Source: Halorubellus salinus
GTDB lineage: Archaea; Halobacteriota; Halobacteria; Halobacteriales; Natrialbaceae
Direction of reading: 5' to 3'
Assembly (NCBI RefSeq): GCF_020567525.1
Contig: NZ_JAJCVI010000001.1
Location: 310,001-374,000, forward strand
DNA: 64,000 bases
Position 1 is the stretch's first letter. Every line of letters begins with the position of its first letter. Below the pieces are notes generated by a model. It was not told the origin of the DNA. It saw only the letters and a program-made list of their open reading frames with translations, and ran no database searches. Position numbers and translations under genes: made by a program. Shown here piece after piece: positions 42,261-50,771 of this stretch.

Positions 42261-43076
42261 TCAGCCGAGCATCCCGCGGAGCATCGTCTCCGCGGTCTTC
42301 AGGCCGCTCGGACGGGCGATGCGTTCGATCTCGTCGGCGTCGAGCTTGAAGTCGAAGATGTCGAGGTTCTGTTCGAGATGGTCGCGCGACGTGGACTTCG
42401 GGATGACGCAGACGCCGCGGTGCTGGGTCGCCCAGCGGAGCGCGACCTGCGCGGGGGTCTTGTCGTACTTGCGGCCGATGGCCCAGAGGAGGTCGTCGTC
42501 GAGGACGGCGCCGTGCGCGAGCGGACTGTACGCGGTGAGCATGACGTCGTTGTCCTGGCAGTACCTGAGGAGTTCGCGCTGTGGCTTGAAGGGATGGAAC
42601 TGGACCTGGTTCGTGGCGATGGGGACGGGACTGCGCGCTTGGGCGCGCTTGAGCTGGGCGACGGAGAAGTTCGAGACGCCGACGTGCGTGACGGCGCCGT
42701 CGTCGACGAGGTCCGCCATCGCGCGCACCGCCGCGTCCAGGTCGCTGAGGGGGTTCGGCCAGTGGAGCAGGAGGAGGTCGACGTAGTCGGTGTCGAGCTT
42801 GTGGAGGCTCTCCCTGACCGACGCTTTCAGGTCGCCGGGCTCGTAGCGGTCCGGTCGAACCTTCGTGGTGAGGAAGACGTCGTCGCGGTCGACGTCGCTG
42901 TCGTGGATGGCGTTCCCGACGTGGCGTTCGTTCTCGTACGCTTGCGCGGTGTCGACGTGCCGGTAGCCGAGCGAGAGGGCGGTCTTGACGGTGCCGTAGG
43001 CGGTCTGGCCTTCGAGCTTCCAGGTGCCGAGGCCGACGGCGGGGACCTCGTCGTCGGCGACGGATAGGTGCTGCAT
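42261..43076 (-). CDS. Aldo/keto reductase
   Basis: A 271-residue NAD(P)H-dependent carbonyl reductase with a TIM barrel. The catalytic tetrad is visible as Asp and Tyr in HVDTAQAYENERHVGNAI, Lys in FLTTKVRP and His in LLLLHWPNPLSD; the cofactor site is VCVIPKSTSRDHLEQNL. The substrate cannot be inferred; relatives reduce 2,5-diketogluconate or small aldehydes. ATG 43076 (MQHLSVADDEVPAVG) fits the family. It is adjacent to dinB on the same strand with 114 bp between. Confidence 0.93.
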   Translation of the reverse strand: MQHLSVADDEVPAVGLGTWKLEGQTAYGTVKTALSLGYRHVDTAQAYENERHVGNAIHDSDVDRDDVFLTTKVRPDRYEPGDLKASVRESLHKLDTDYVDLLLLHWPNPLSDLDAAVRAMADLVDDGAVTHVGVSNFSVAQLKRAQARSPVPIATNQVQFHPFKPQRELLRYCQDNDVMLTAYSPLAHGAVLDDDLLWAIGRKYDKTPAQVALRWATQHRGVCVIPKSTSRDHLEQNLDIFDFKLDADEIERIARPSGLKTAETMLRGMLG

Positions 43077-43229
43077 ACGAGGCCGTTCTCGTTCCACCGT
43101 AATGTGTCCTGTCGTCGAGGTCAGGTGCGTGGCGTTCGTCGTCGGGACGGCCATCGCTGGGGCGGTCGTCGCCGTCAGTGCCGGCCGTGCGCGTGGTGCG
43201 TGGAACCGTCTCACAGAAAACGTGAAGCC

Positions 43230-43904
43230 ATGCGCTACGTAGTTCCTCGCGTGTACGATGCTGTCGTGTTCGACAACGACGGGGTGTTGACCGAGCGGAC
43301 GGACCGCGACGTGCTACGGCGGGCGGTTCGCGCGACGTTCGAGTCGTTCGACGTGGACCCTGGCGAGGCCCTCCTCGACGACTTCGTCGCGGGCGTGTCC
43401 CCGGACCGCGTCGAGGAGACGTGCGCTCGCCTCGACCTCGACGTGGACGCGTTCTGGCGGGAGCGCGACGCGCAGTTCGCGGAGTACCAGTGTCGGGCGA
43501 CGGACCGCGGCGAGAAGCCCGCGTACGACGACGTCGCGGCCCTGGAGGCCCTCGACGTGCCGCTCGGGGTGGTGTCGAACAACCAGAACGCGACCATCGA
43601 CCACGTGTTCGAGGCCCACGACCTCCACAGGCACTTCGGGACGTGGTACGGTCGCGAGCCGACGATGGAGAGCGTCCGCCGGAAGAAGCCGGAACCGTAC
43701 TACATCGAGCGAGCGCTCGCCGACCTCGACGCCGAGACCGCGCTCTACGTCGGCGACAAGGCGACGGACGTGGTGGCGGCGCACGCCGCGGGCATCGACT
43801 CGATGCTGGTGCGTCGCGAGCACAATTGCGCGGTGTCTCCCGACCCCGGACCGACGTTCGACGTGGATTCGCTGCACGCCATCCCGCCGCTTCTCGAGAA
43901 ATAA
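43230..43904 (+). CDS. HAD-superfamily hydrolase (paralogue 1)
   Basis: A 224-residue HAD phosphatase. Motif I is VVFDNDGVLTERT (Asp-x-Asp), the Thr/Ser motif II is LGVVSNNQNATIDHV, motif III the Lys in VRRKKPEPYYI, and motif IV ALYVGDKATDVVAAHAAG. The C1 cap lies between I and II. It is closely related to the protein encoded at 51909-52571 (same FDNDGVL, GVVSNNQ/GIVSSNQ and KPxPxYI turns). Substrate unknown. ATG 43230 is used. Confidence 0.9.
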   Translation: MRYVVPRVYDAVVFDNDGVLTERTDRDVLRRAVRATFESFDVDPGEALLDDFVAGVSPDRVEETCARLDLDVDAFWRERDAQFAEYQCRATDRGEKPAYDDVAALEALDVPLGVVSNNQNATIDHVFEAHDLHRHFGTWYGREPTMESVRRKKPEPYYIERALADLDAETALYVGDKATDVVAAHAAGIDSMLVRREHNCAVSPDPGPTFDVDSLHAIPPLLEK

Positions 43905-43994
43905 TAGGTATATTAGGACGTACCATTGGTACTGTTTGTTATTATAGGCTCCCCGACAGCGTTAAGTACGGGAGATGTGCTACCTCGTTGCACG

Positions 43995-44123
43995 ATGGCA
44001 GACTCCGATCGAGACCGAATGAAGGACGTCTCTCACACTCCACCGAACGGCGAATCAGTCACGAACGTCTGGGAGCGCGGCGCGACCGAAGCCGACGACG
44101 GCCCGACCCCCGCCGACGACTGA
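43995..44123 (+). CDS. Small conserved-looking acidic protein of 42 residues
   Basis: A 42-residue ORF beginning MADSDRDRMKDVSHTPPNGE and ending DDGPTPADD. The DRMKDVxHTPPNG-type start recalls a small protein I believe is widespread in haloarchaea, though I cannot name it. It has GC-rich third positions. Upstream lie a GTACC-ATT-GGTAC palindrome (43920-43932) and a TATA-like CGTTAAGTACGG about 30 bp before ATG 43995, which supports a leaderless gene. Confidence 0.55.
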   Translation: MADSDRDRMKDVSHTPPNGESVTNVWERGATEADDGPTPADD

Positions 44124-44490
44124 CGACGCAGGACTGTTCTCCGCACCGCCTCGTTCGACAGCGACAGCGTTCTCCCCCGTGGTAGCCCGCGCCACGCCGA
44201 GAGACCAGTCTCGCGACCCGCGGCCGACGCCACTGCGTGAGTTAGGTAGTCGTTAGCGTTTAGCACACTCGGCGAATCGTCGTGAAAGGTCGACATCGAG
44301 AGAGTAATGCCGAGATTTCCGTTCGTAAGCGCAGGTAATCCCGACGCATGGACGGGTTCGACTGCGAGTCCTCGATGGTACGTAGCTCTGGTAAGCGGTC
44401 TATAGCGCTCGGATATGCTCCCCCTGTCTGCGAATTGGACGTTCCCAACCGTAGGAACGTTTTTGTGGTTTCTGCGCCTCGCAATGGAAC
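44124..44490. other. Promoter region and spacer without a gene
   Basis: No credible CDS is seen in these 367 bp; short plus and minus frames have no haloarchaeal composition. The segment is less GC-rich than its surroundings in the middle (44230-44300). It contains an inverted repeat at 44439-44460 and, after it, a run TTTTTGTGGTTTCTGC that may be the promoter of the following two-gene unit. Confidence 0.6.
44439..44460. promoter_or_regulatory. 7-8-7 inverted repeat before a two-gene operon
   Basis: ACGTTCC and GGAACGT arms are separated by 8 bp (CAACCGTA). The repeat ends 30 bp before GTG 44491, in the position of a promoter or operator. The regulator is unknown. Confidence 0.45.
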
Positions 44491-44985
44491 GTGACTCGCC
44501 AACCCCAAACCGTGGACGGTGCGAGGAGTGCAGAACTCTGGGTCCGGGCGGACGTTCCTGGTGGTTCCAACGACCGCCAGGAACGCCTCTACGAGCGTGC
44601 GCTCGACGTAGACGCGTACGCGGACGTCCGGGTCCGTCTCGTCCCGAACCGGTTCTCGCTCTCGGGGCTGGCCGCGGACAGTCCCGCAGGCAGCACCATC
44701 AGCGACCTCGTCGTCGACGCCAAGCGGTGGGCTGCGTCGGCGTCCGTCGACCTCGACCCGTACCTCCCGGTGACCGACGAATCATCGCTGGCGTGCACGG
44801 ACACCCGCCGCGTCCTGACGTTCCCGTCGGTCACGCTCGTCGAGCGAGACGGCGAGGGGATCACCCACGTCGCCCCGCACGTCGCCGACGGTCGCGTCGT
44901 CTCCGTCGAATCCAGACTGGCGGCACTCGCGGCCGACGAGGACTCGCCGGACGACGAACCGGACGCGGTCCTCGCACAGTCGTGA
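44491..44985 (+). CDS. Haloarchaeal protein of unknown function
   Basis: A 164-residue protein without a known domain. The N-terminal AELWVRADVPGGSNDRQERLYERA segment (read in parts), a central VRLVPNRFSLSGLAADSPAG and a Cys in LACTDTRRVLTFPSVTLV are the only notable features; relatives in haloarchaea often carry a similar WVRxxxPxGxxxRQ start. The start is GTG 44491. Its stop overlaps the next gene as GTGA, so both are probably translated from one mRNA. Confidence 0.7.
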   Translation: MTRQPQTVDGARSAELWVRADVPGGSNDRQERLYERALDVDAYADVRVRLVPNRFSLSGLAADSPAGSTISDLVVDAKRWAASASVDLDPYLPVTDESSLACTDTRRVLTFPSVTLVERDGEGITHVAPHVADGRVVSVESRLAALAADEDSPDDEPDAVLAQS

Positions 44986-45191
44986 CCGTATACGTCGGGT
45001 CCGACGGCAGGCGGTACACGCCATCCGAGGTCGTCGAGAACCTCGAGGAGGGCCCGTGGCGGTCGTGCCTCTGGCGGACGGACACGGACCAGGAGCTCGT
45101 CGACACCGGCGACGGAGAACTCCTCATGCTCGTCCCCGAGGACCAGTTGACCGAACGGCCGCCGGACCCGCGGATGGACGCGGAACGATGA
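44982..45191 (+). CDS. Small protein, second gene of the operon
   Basis: A 69-residue protein starting MTVYVGSDGRRYTPSEVVEN and ending in PPDPRMDAER. It has a compact alternation of strands (VYVGSDGRRY, LLMLVPEDQL) and looks like a small folded domain. GTG 44982 overlaps the upstream stop by 4 bp. Its 3' end is part of a 38-bp tandem repeat, so the current C-terminus may have been reset by a duplication. Confidence 0.65.
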   Translation: MTVYVGSDGRRYTPSEVVENLEEGPWRSCLWRTDTDQELVDTGDGELLMLVPEDQLTERPPDPRMDAER

Positions 45192-45263
45192 TCAGGCCGC
45201 CGGACCCGCGGACGGACGCGGAACGATAATCAGGCCGCTGGACCCGCGGATGGACGCGGAACG
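45159..45263. repeat. Tandem 38-bp repeats at the end of a small gene
   Basis: Units start at 45159, 45197 and 45235 with the core CCGC[C/T]GGACCCGCGGA[T/C]GG ACGCGGAACGAT[G/A]ATCAGG; the third copy is cut after 29 bp. Period 38 is not a multiple of three, so the repeats shift frame after the stop codon at 45189-45191. Confidence 0.85.
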
Positions 45264-45361
45264 CCACTCCAAGCGCTTCCCATGGCGTCCCGCATGATTC
45301 GATAGGTCGCCAGCGACGCTACCGCGACCGCCCTCGACGCGTCGCCCTCGCCGAGAGCGGG

Positions 45362-46528
45362 TCAGGCGACGTTGCGTTCCGCGTCGGTCTCCCGGTCGTC
45401 GTCGAACCGGTCGGCGGCGAGCGCGTCGGCGCCCTCGACGTCGACCGTGCCGTCGAGGATGGCGTCGGCGACGAGTCTCGCGGTCGCTGGCGCGTGCTGG
45501 AAGCCGTGCCCGGAGAACCCGATAGCGGTGACGTACCCTGGTGCGACCTCGTCGACGATGGGGTGATGGTCGGGCGTGACGGCGTACAGTCCCGCCCAGC
45601 CGCGCTTGATGCGGGTCTCGGGGCCGAAGTACGTCGCGCAGTCGGCGGCGTGCTCGACGGCGGTGATCGTCCAGTCCGTGTCCGCGGTCGTGGAGTACCG
45701 GTCCGGGTCCGCGGGCGGGTCCGCGTCGTCGAAGTGCCCGCCGACGATGGCGGCGCCCTCGCGTTCCGGCCGGAAGTACACGCCCGTGTCGAGGTCGATG
45801 GTGAGCGGGACGTCGTCGGGGACGGGCGTCTCGGGGTCGACGACCGCGACCTGTCGGCGTCGCGGTTCGACGGGGAGGTCGACGCCCGCGAGGTCGTTCA
45901 CGCGCCCGGCCCACGGGCCGGCGGCGTTCACGACGGCGTCGGCGTCGATGCGTTCGTCGGGCGTCTGGACGCCGACGACGCGGCCGTCGGCGGGGTCGTC
46001 TCCGTCGCGGTGGATGGCTTCGACGGCCGTGTGCGTGCGGACGTCGACGCCGGCGTCCTGGCACGCCTGGACGTACCCCTGGAGTGCGAGGTGGGGGTCG
46101 GCGAAGCCGTCCGTCGGACAGTACGTCGCGGCGACGAACTCGTCGGCGGCCAGCCCGGGGCAGCGCTCGCGGGCCTCGTCGGGCGAGAGGAGTTCGCTGT
46201 CGACGCCGAGGTCGCGTTGCATCGCGACGTTCGCCTCGAAGTCCGCCGCGGTCGACTCGCCGCGTGCGAGGAAGAGGTAGCCGGCGCGACGGTACGCGAT
46301 GTCGACGCCGAACCGTTCCTCGAACGTCGACCACGTCTCGATGCTCTCCAGGGAGAGCCGGACGTTGACCGGCGTCGAGAACTGCGTTCGGATACCGCCA
46401 GCCGACCGTTCGGTGCTCCCCGACCCCACGCTTCCCTTCTCGCAGACCACGACGCTCGCACCGCGCTCCGCGAGTTCGCGTGCGGCCGCGAGCCCGACGA
46501 TGCCCGCGCCCACGACGACGACGTTCAT
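45362..46528 (-). CDS. FAD-dependent amino-acid oxidase-like protein (DAO family)
   Basis: A 388-residue flavoprotein of the DAO/sarcosine oxidase/glycine oxidase type. The dinucleotide-binding motif is VVVVGAGIVGLAAARELAER at the start, then VVVCEKGSVGSGSTERSAGG (His/Ser FAD contact region). DAVVNAAGPWAGRVNDLAG lies in the middle, and the C-terminal GPETRIKRGWAGLYAVTPDH and GFSGHGFQHAPATARLVAD close the FAD site. A Cys-attached FAD as in MSOX is not evident. It would oxidise a secondary or primary amine such as sarcosine or glycine. It is encoded divergently from the ornithine cyclodeaminase-like gene. Confidence 0.92.
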   Translation of the reverse strand: MNVVVVGAGIVGLAAARELAERGASVVVCEKGSVGSGSTERSAGGIRTQFSTPVNVRLSLESIETWSTFEERFGVDIAYRRAGYLFLARGESTAADFEANVAMQRDLGVDSELLSPDEARERCPGLAADEFVAATYCPTDGFADPHLALQGYVQACQDAGVDVRTHTAVEAIHRDGDDPADGRVVGVQTPDERIDADAVVNAAGPWAGRVNDLAGVDLPVEPRRRQVAVVDPETPVPDDVPLTIDLDTGVYFRPEREGAAIVGGHFDDADPPADPDRYSTTADTDWTITAVEHAADCATYFGPETRIKRGWAGLYAVTPDHHPIVDEVAPGYVTAIGFSGHGFQHAPATARLVADAILDGTVDVEGADALAADRFDDDRETDAERNVA

Positions 46529-46699
46529 ATCCGACCCTCCACCGCGACTGTGTTAAACGTTCACTCGACCGCGGGCGGCCGGTCACGCGGTCGACCACGA
46601 GAGCGTTCCCAGTGGTCTCCGCGTCGACGTCGACGCCTCGACTGACGTCCACGCCGCCGCCGACCCAACGGTGAAGGTGGTTCGCTGGGACGCTCCGGT

Positions 46700-47674
46700 A
46701 TGGTTCGCGTCATCGCCGACGACGACGTCGACCGGCTCCTCGACCTCGACTCCCTGCTCGGGGTCGTCGCGGATGCCTTCCGCGCGCAGCGCGACGGCAC
46801 CGTCGAGCGCCCGGACCGACCGCACTTCCCGCTCGGGGCGGGCCTCGACCCCGAGGACGCCGACCGCGCGCTCGGTACGGGCCTCGCGATGCCGGCGTAC
46901 GTCCACGGCGCGGCGACGTACGCGACGAAGGTCGCGAGCGTCCACGAGGAGAACCCGGCGCGTGGACTCCCGACCGTGCACGCGCAGGTGCTCGTCGCGG
47001 ACGCCGCCACCGGCGAACCGCGGGCGCTGCTCGCCGGAGAGCGCGTCACGAACGCGCGAACCGGCTGTATCGGCGGCCTCGCCGTGGCCCACCTCGCACG
47101 CACGCAGGTGACGCTCGCGGTGTTCGGCGCCGGCACGCAGGCGCGCTGGCAGACGCGCGCCGTCGCGACCGCGACCGACGTCGACGCCGTCGCGGTGTAC
47201 TCGCCGAGCGACTCGAGACACGAGTGCGCGACCGACCTCGACGCAACCCTCGACGCGGACGTCCGCCCCGCCGAGTCGCCCGCCGACGCGCTCGACGACG
47301 CGAACGCCATCGTGACGGCGACGACGAGCACCGAACCGGTGTTCGAAGCCGCGGACTGCCCGGACGGCGCGGTCGTCGTCGCCGTCGGCGCGTACACGCC
47401 CGAGATGCAGGAGCTCGACGCCGAGACCGTCGAGCGCGCGACCCGGGTCTACGCGGACGTCCCAGAGGAGGCGGTCGCGACCGGCGACCTCGCCGGGCGG
47501 ATCGAGCGCGACGACGTCCGCCCGTTCGCGGACGCGTTCGACGCCCAGCGCGTCGCACCCGACGAACTCGTCGTCGTGGAGAGCGTCGGGTCGGCGGTCC
47601 TCGACGCCGCGACAGCCGACTGGCTGCTCGAACGCGCAGTCGGCGACGGCGTCGGTCGCGACGTCCCGCTCTGA
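46700..47674 (+). CDS. Ornithine cyclodeaminase / alanine dehydrogenase family protein
   Basis: A 324-residue NAD-dependent enzyme of the OCD/mu-crystallin family. The substrate lobe shows YATKVASVHEENPARGLPTV (Lys), with GERVTNARTGCIGGLAVAHL (Arg/Thr) and the Rossmann motif LAVFGAGTQARWQTRAV. In archaea such proteins include alanine dehydrogenases (AF1665-like), so reductive amination of pyruvate is as likely as ornithine cyclisation. ATG 46700 is used. Divergent pairing with a DAO-type oxidase suggests amino-acid catabolism. Confidence 0.93.
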   Translation: MVRVIADDDVDRLLDLDSLLGVVADAFRAQRDGTVERPDRPHFPLGAGLDPEDADRALGTGLAMPAYVHGAATYATKVASVHEENPARGLPTVHAQVLVADAATGEPRALLAGERVTNARTGCIGGLAVAHLARTQVTLAVFGAGTQARWQTRAVATATDVDAVAVYSPSDSRHECATDLDATLDADVRPAESPADALDDANAIVTATTSTEPVFEAADCPDGAVVVAVGAYTPEMQELDAETVERATRVYADVPEEAVATGDLAGRIERDDVRPFADAFDAQRVAPDELVVVESVGSAVLDAATADWLLERAVGDGVGRDVPL

Positions 47675-47722
47675 GCAACGTCCCGCTGTGAGACCGCTTC
47701 GGCGCGAGCACGACGAGCGACG

Positions 47723-48133
47723 TCAGCCGCGAGCCTCCTCCGCCGGGTCGTCGACGTACCCGAACGCGTCCTCCACGGCGAAGGTGACCGAGCCGAGGAG
47801 CGTCCCGGCGGCGTTCGCTGCGACGTCCCCGACGGAGGCGTAGCGCCCCACGAGCGGCCACTGCGCGAGCTCGATCGCGACCCCGAACGCCATCGAGAAG
47901 GCGACGACGCCCGCGATGCGCCGCCAGCGCCGGTTCCGGTACTCGATGGACGCACCGGCGGCGGTCACCGTCACGGCGGCGTAGGAAGCGAAGTGCAGCT
48001 GCTTGTCGTACCAGGGGCCCGTCGGTCCAGGAGGTGCGGGAGTGTCGAGCAACGAGAAGTAGACGACGACGCCGACGACGCCGACGAACGCGGCGTACCG
48101 AAGGAATCGAGGCGGAATCGGGATTCGTGGCAT
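47723..48133 (-). CDS. VanZ-like membrane protein
   Basis: A 136-residue membrane protein with three or four helices. The family features are the first helix (YAAFVGVVGVVVYFSLLD), WYDKQLHFASYAAVTVTA with the conserved Lys-x-x-H pattern, GVAIELAQWPLVGRYASVGD with the Glu-x2-Gln and Asp, and NAAGTLLG. The biochemical role of VanZ-family proteins outside teicoplanin resistance is unknown. ATG 48133. Confidence 0.85.
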   Translation of the reverse strand: MPRIPIPPRFLRYAAFVGVVGVVVYFSLLDTPAPPGPTGPWYDKQLHFASYAAVTVTAAGASIEYRNRRWRRIAGVVAFSMAFGVAIELAQWPLVGRYASVGDVAANAAGTLLGSVTFAVEDAFGYVDDPAEEARG

Positions 48134-48162
48134 GGCGTATCGTTGAGGGGTCCGAGCGTCGG

Positions 48163-49248
48163 TCAGCGGACGGGGTGGTACGGTCGCGGTCGTGGGTCGG
48201 CGTAGATGGCGCCGGGGTCGGTCGCGTCCGTCGTGTCGCGGCAGGCGAGCGAGGCGACTGGGGTGGCGACGCCGGTGTCGAGGTGGCCGGCGCGCGCGAT
48301 GGCGCTGCGCGCGGCGTCGTTCGGGGTCTCGACGAAGTACTCGTCGGCCTCTATCTCGTCGTAGAACGCCTGGACGACGGTCTCGGCGAGGCCGCCATCG
48401 CCGCGGTACTCGGGGAGGAGGTAGATGCCGTCGAGCGTGACGTCCGAGCCGACGTGCTGCCAGCTCGCGTAGCCGACGACCTGGTCGCCGACGAGGAAGA
48501 CGAGGGCGTGCTTGCCGGCGCGAGCGTACCGTTCCAGCGACGGGTTCTCGTTGTTCGCCATCTGCGAGAGCACGTACACGGCCTCCTCCTTCGGGGAGAC
48601 GGGGCCGTCGGGGACGATGCGGAACCCGCGGATGGTGCCGTCGTTGCCGTACGCTTCGCCGAGGTGGACGGCGTTCAGGACCTCCATCGAGCGCGTGCCG
48701 TCGCCGTCGTGCATGACGAACAGCGGCGCGTTACACTCGGTACACGAGGAGACGTCGATGCCGAGGTTCGGTGCGGGCTGGCTGTCCCCGGAGGGTGCGT
48801 GCTCGCACTCGGCGAAGCCGGTCGGTTCGTGCCCGAGCGGGTCGACGCGATACGATTCGAAGGACTCTTCGGGGTCGTGCCCGGCGAACAGCCAGTGGGT
48901 GTCGTAGGCGGCGCGTTCGCGGAGCCGGACGATGGTCTCGGCGTCGTCGTCGGCGAACCGCAGCGTCTGGTTCCAGACGGTCCCGACCCAGTCGAGTGGT
49001 TCGCCGACCGTTCCGGCGTCGACCTGCTCGAAGTCGACCTCGTTGCCGTCCCGGCGGCGTGCGTACACGACCATGCGTTCGCCTTTGACGACGAAGAACG
49101 CGGTGACGAACCGCCCCGTCTGCTCGTCGCCGACGAACTTCGGGAGGACGGTCTCGACGTCGGGCCGGGAGGCGAGGTCCTCGACGAGGTCGGTGTCGTC
49201 GGGGAGCGTCTCGAGGTCGCTGCCCTGTATCGGCGGAGCGATTGGCAT
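48163..49248 (-). CDS. GNAT-domain protein with N-terminal zinc-ribbon-like region
   Basis: A 361-residue protein. Residues ~245-330 form a GNAT acetyltransferase domain (HALVFLVGDQVVGYASWQHV, TLDGIYLLPEYRGDGGLAET, with the acetyl-CoA loop RGDGG). The N-terminal 230 residues are of no known family and contain a lone CxxC (DVSSCTECNAPLF, ~185) with two upstream Cys/His positions (ECEHAPSG). It may acetylate a protein or small molecule. ATG 49248; the VanZ-like gene starts 30 bp beyond its stop on the same strand. Confidence 0.8.
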   Translation of the reverse strand: MPIAPPIQGSDLETLPDDTDLVEDLASRPDVETVLPKFVGDEQTGRFVTAFFVVKGERMVVYARRRDGNEVDFEQVDAGTVGEPLDWVGTVWNQTLRFADDDAETIVRLRERAAYDTHWLFAGHDPEESFESYRVDPLGHEPTGFAECEHAPSGDSQPAPNLGIDVSSCTECNAPLFVMHDGDGTRSMEVLNAVHLGEAYGNDGTIRGFRIVPDGPVSPKEEAVYVLSQMANNENPSLERYARAGKHALVFLVGDQVVGYASWQHVGSDVTLDGIYLLPEYRGDGGLAETVVQAFYDEIEADEYFVETPNDAARSAIARAGHLDTGVATPVASLACRDTTDATDPGAIYADPRPRPYHPVR

Positions 49249-49437
49249 TGGCCTCCCTTGGAGAAGCCTCCTGAAAAGACTTGTCGGACGATACCGATGC
49301 TGGCAGCCTCGGTCCTTCCCCGTGCCTGCCCCGGTCGGTGTGCTGGATGCGGTCGGTGTGCCGGCCGCGGTGGTTCTTTCGAGCGCGCACCGCCGCGAAC
49401 CTAGCCCTTATTCACGTGGTGGTCTAACGTCTCACAT

Positions 49438-50634
49438 ATGCGCGTTGCTCGACATGGCACGGGTGCGATGGCGGACGTGAAGGCGTACGCGTCGCAGGTT
49501 CATCCCGTGTTCATGCTGCCGCCGATCGCCGCGGCGTGGTTCGGTGCGGCGTTGGCGCGCGAGTTCACGCTCCTCCCGGTCGTCGTCGTCTCCATCGGGA
49601 CATTCTGTGCGGTGTACACGGCGCACGTCAAGGACGGGTACGTGGACTTCCACGTGCGCGGCGAGGACGACGACCACCCGCTGACGCCCGTGGGGTGTCG
49701 ACTGGCGCTCGCGGCGGCCGCGGTCGCGTTCCTGGCGTGCCTCGTCGTCCTCTGGGTGGTCGTCGACCCGGTGTCGGCACTCTTGCTCGCGCCGACGTGG
49801 CTCATCGGGTACCTGCACGCGCCGACGCTGGACACGAACCCGCTGGGTGCGACGCTCGGGTACCCGACGGGGATCGCGCTCGTCGTCGTCGCGAGCAATC
49901 ACGCCCAGACCGCGGCGGTGCGCGCGGAGGCGGTCGCGTTCGCGGTCGTGTTCCTCCTCGTCCTGACGGGCGTGAAGGTGATAGACGACCTGACGGACGT
50001 CGACTACGACGCGAGCATCGACAAGCACACCGTCGGCGTCCTGCTCGGCGAAGCGCGCGCTCGCCGCTTCGCGTACGGGTTGATGGGGGCGGGCCTGTTC
50101 GCGGTGCTGGCGTTCGCTATCGACGGCGTCGTCCCGGCGAGCGCGCCGCTCGCGATTCCGGCGTTCGTCGTCGTCGCGCTGTACGCGTCGCGAGCGCCAC
50201 CGGACCTTGCGACGATGCTCCTCGTTCGCGGCGCGTACGTCTTCCTCGCCGTCCTCGTCGCTGCGGTGTACTTCCAGCCGCTCGCGGCCGTCGCCCTCCC
50301 CGACATCACGGTCCTCGGCGAGTGGACGTACCTCGCGACCGAGGTGGCGTTCGGGTCGGCCGCCGCCGCGCTCCTCTATCGCGCTGGCCGCGACGCGACC
50401 CGCCGGGCCGCCCGCACCATCGTCGCGGTCTACCCGATAGCGTACGTCTGGGACTGGTACACGCTCGAGGTCGGCGTCTTCTCGATCCCGATGCGGACCG
50501 GCGTGGAACTCCTCGGCATCCCGTTGGAGGAGCACGTCTTCATGGTCGTCGTCCCGGCGCTCGTCCTGGGCATCCACGAGACGCTCGCCGCTCGCGACGT
50601 CAGCGACGTGCCCGCCGGGGACCCGAGCGAGTAG
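49438..50634 (+). CDS. UbiA prenyltransferase fused to a lycopene-cyclase-type domain
   Basis: A 398-residue membrane protein with two parts. Residues ~10-280 are UbiA-like: the first Asp-rich motif region TAHVKDGYVDFHVRGEDDDH (about 60-80) and the second DDLTDVDYDASIDKHTVG (~180) bind the prenyl diphosphate through Mg. Residues ~285-385 resemble the heterodimeric/archaeal lycopene cyclase half (CrtYc/d), with VYPIAYVWDWYTLEVGVFSI and LGIPLEEHVFMVVVPALVLG. Such a fusion would join prenyl transfer and end-group formation, as in C50 carotenoid synthesis. A TATA-like CCTTATTCACG about 28 bp upstream of ATG 49438 suggests a leaderless mRNA; ATG 49468 is an alternative start. Confidence 0.85.
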   Translation: MRVARHGTGAMADVKAYASQVHPVFMLPPIAAAWFGAALAREFTLLPVVVVSIGTFCAVYTAHVKDGYVDFHVRGEDDDHPLTPVGCRLALAAAAVAFLACLVVLWVVVDPVSALLLAPTWLIGYLHAPTLDTNPLGATLGYPTGIALVVVASNHAQTAAVRAEAVAFAVVFLLVLTGVKVIDDLTDVDYDASIDKHTVGVLLGEARARRFAYGLMGAGLFAVLAFAIDGVVPASAPLAIPAFVVVALYASRAPPDLATMLLVRGAYVFLAVLVAAVYFQPLAAVALPDITVLGEWTYLATEVAFGSAAAALLYRAGRDATRRAARTIVAVYPIAYVWDWYTLEVGVFSIPMRTGVELLGIPLEEHVFMVVVPALVLGIHETLAARDVSDVPAGDPSE

Positions 50635-50771
50635 CGCGGCTCGAACGGGTCGAGTGGGGGAACGGCCGCGACGCGGTGGAGATTCTAGAGAGAGTTCGGG
50701 CGAACCTTGCGTGGAGGTGAGTCGGAGTTCGGAAAATCATCATACGTCTGGTAGGTGTCGCTGCTGGTACG

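Noticed and set aside
45159-45263. 38-bp repeats as a CRISPR array
   Set aside because: No unique spacers; simple tandem duplication of a gene end.
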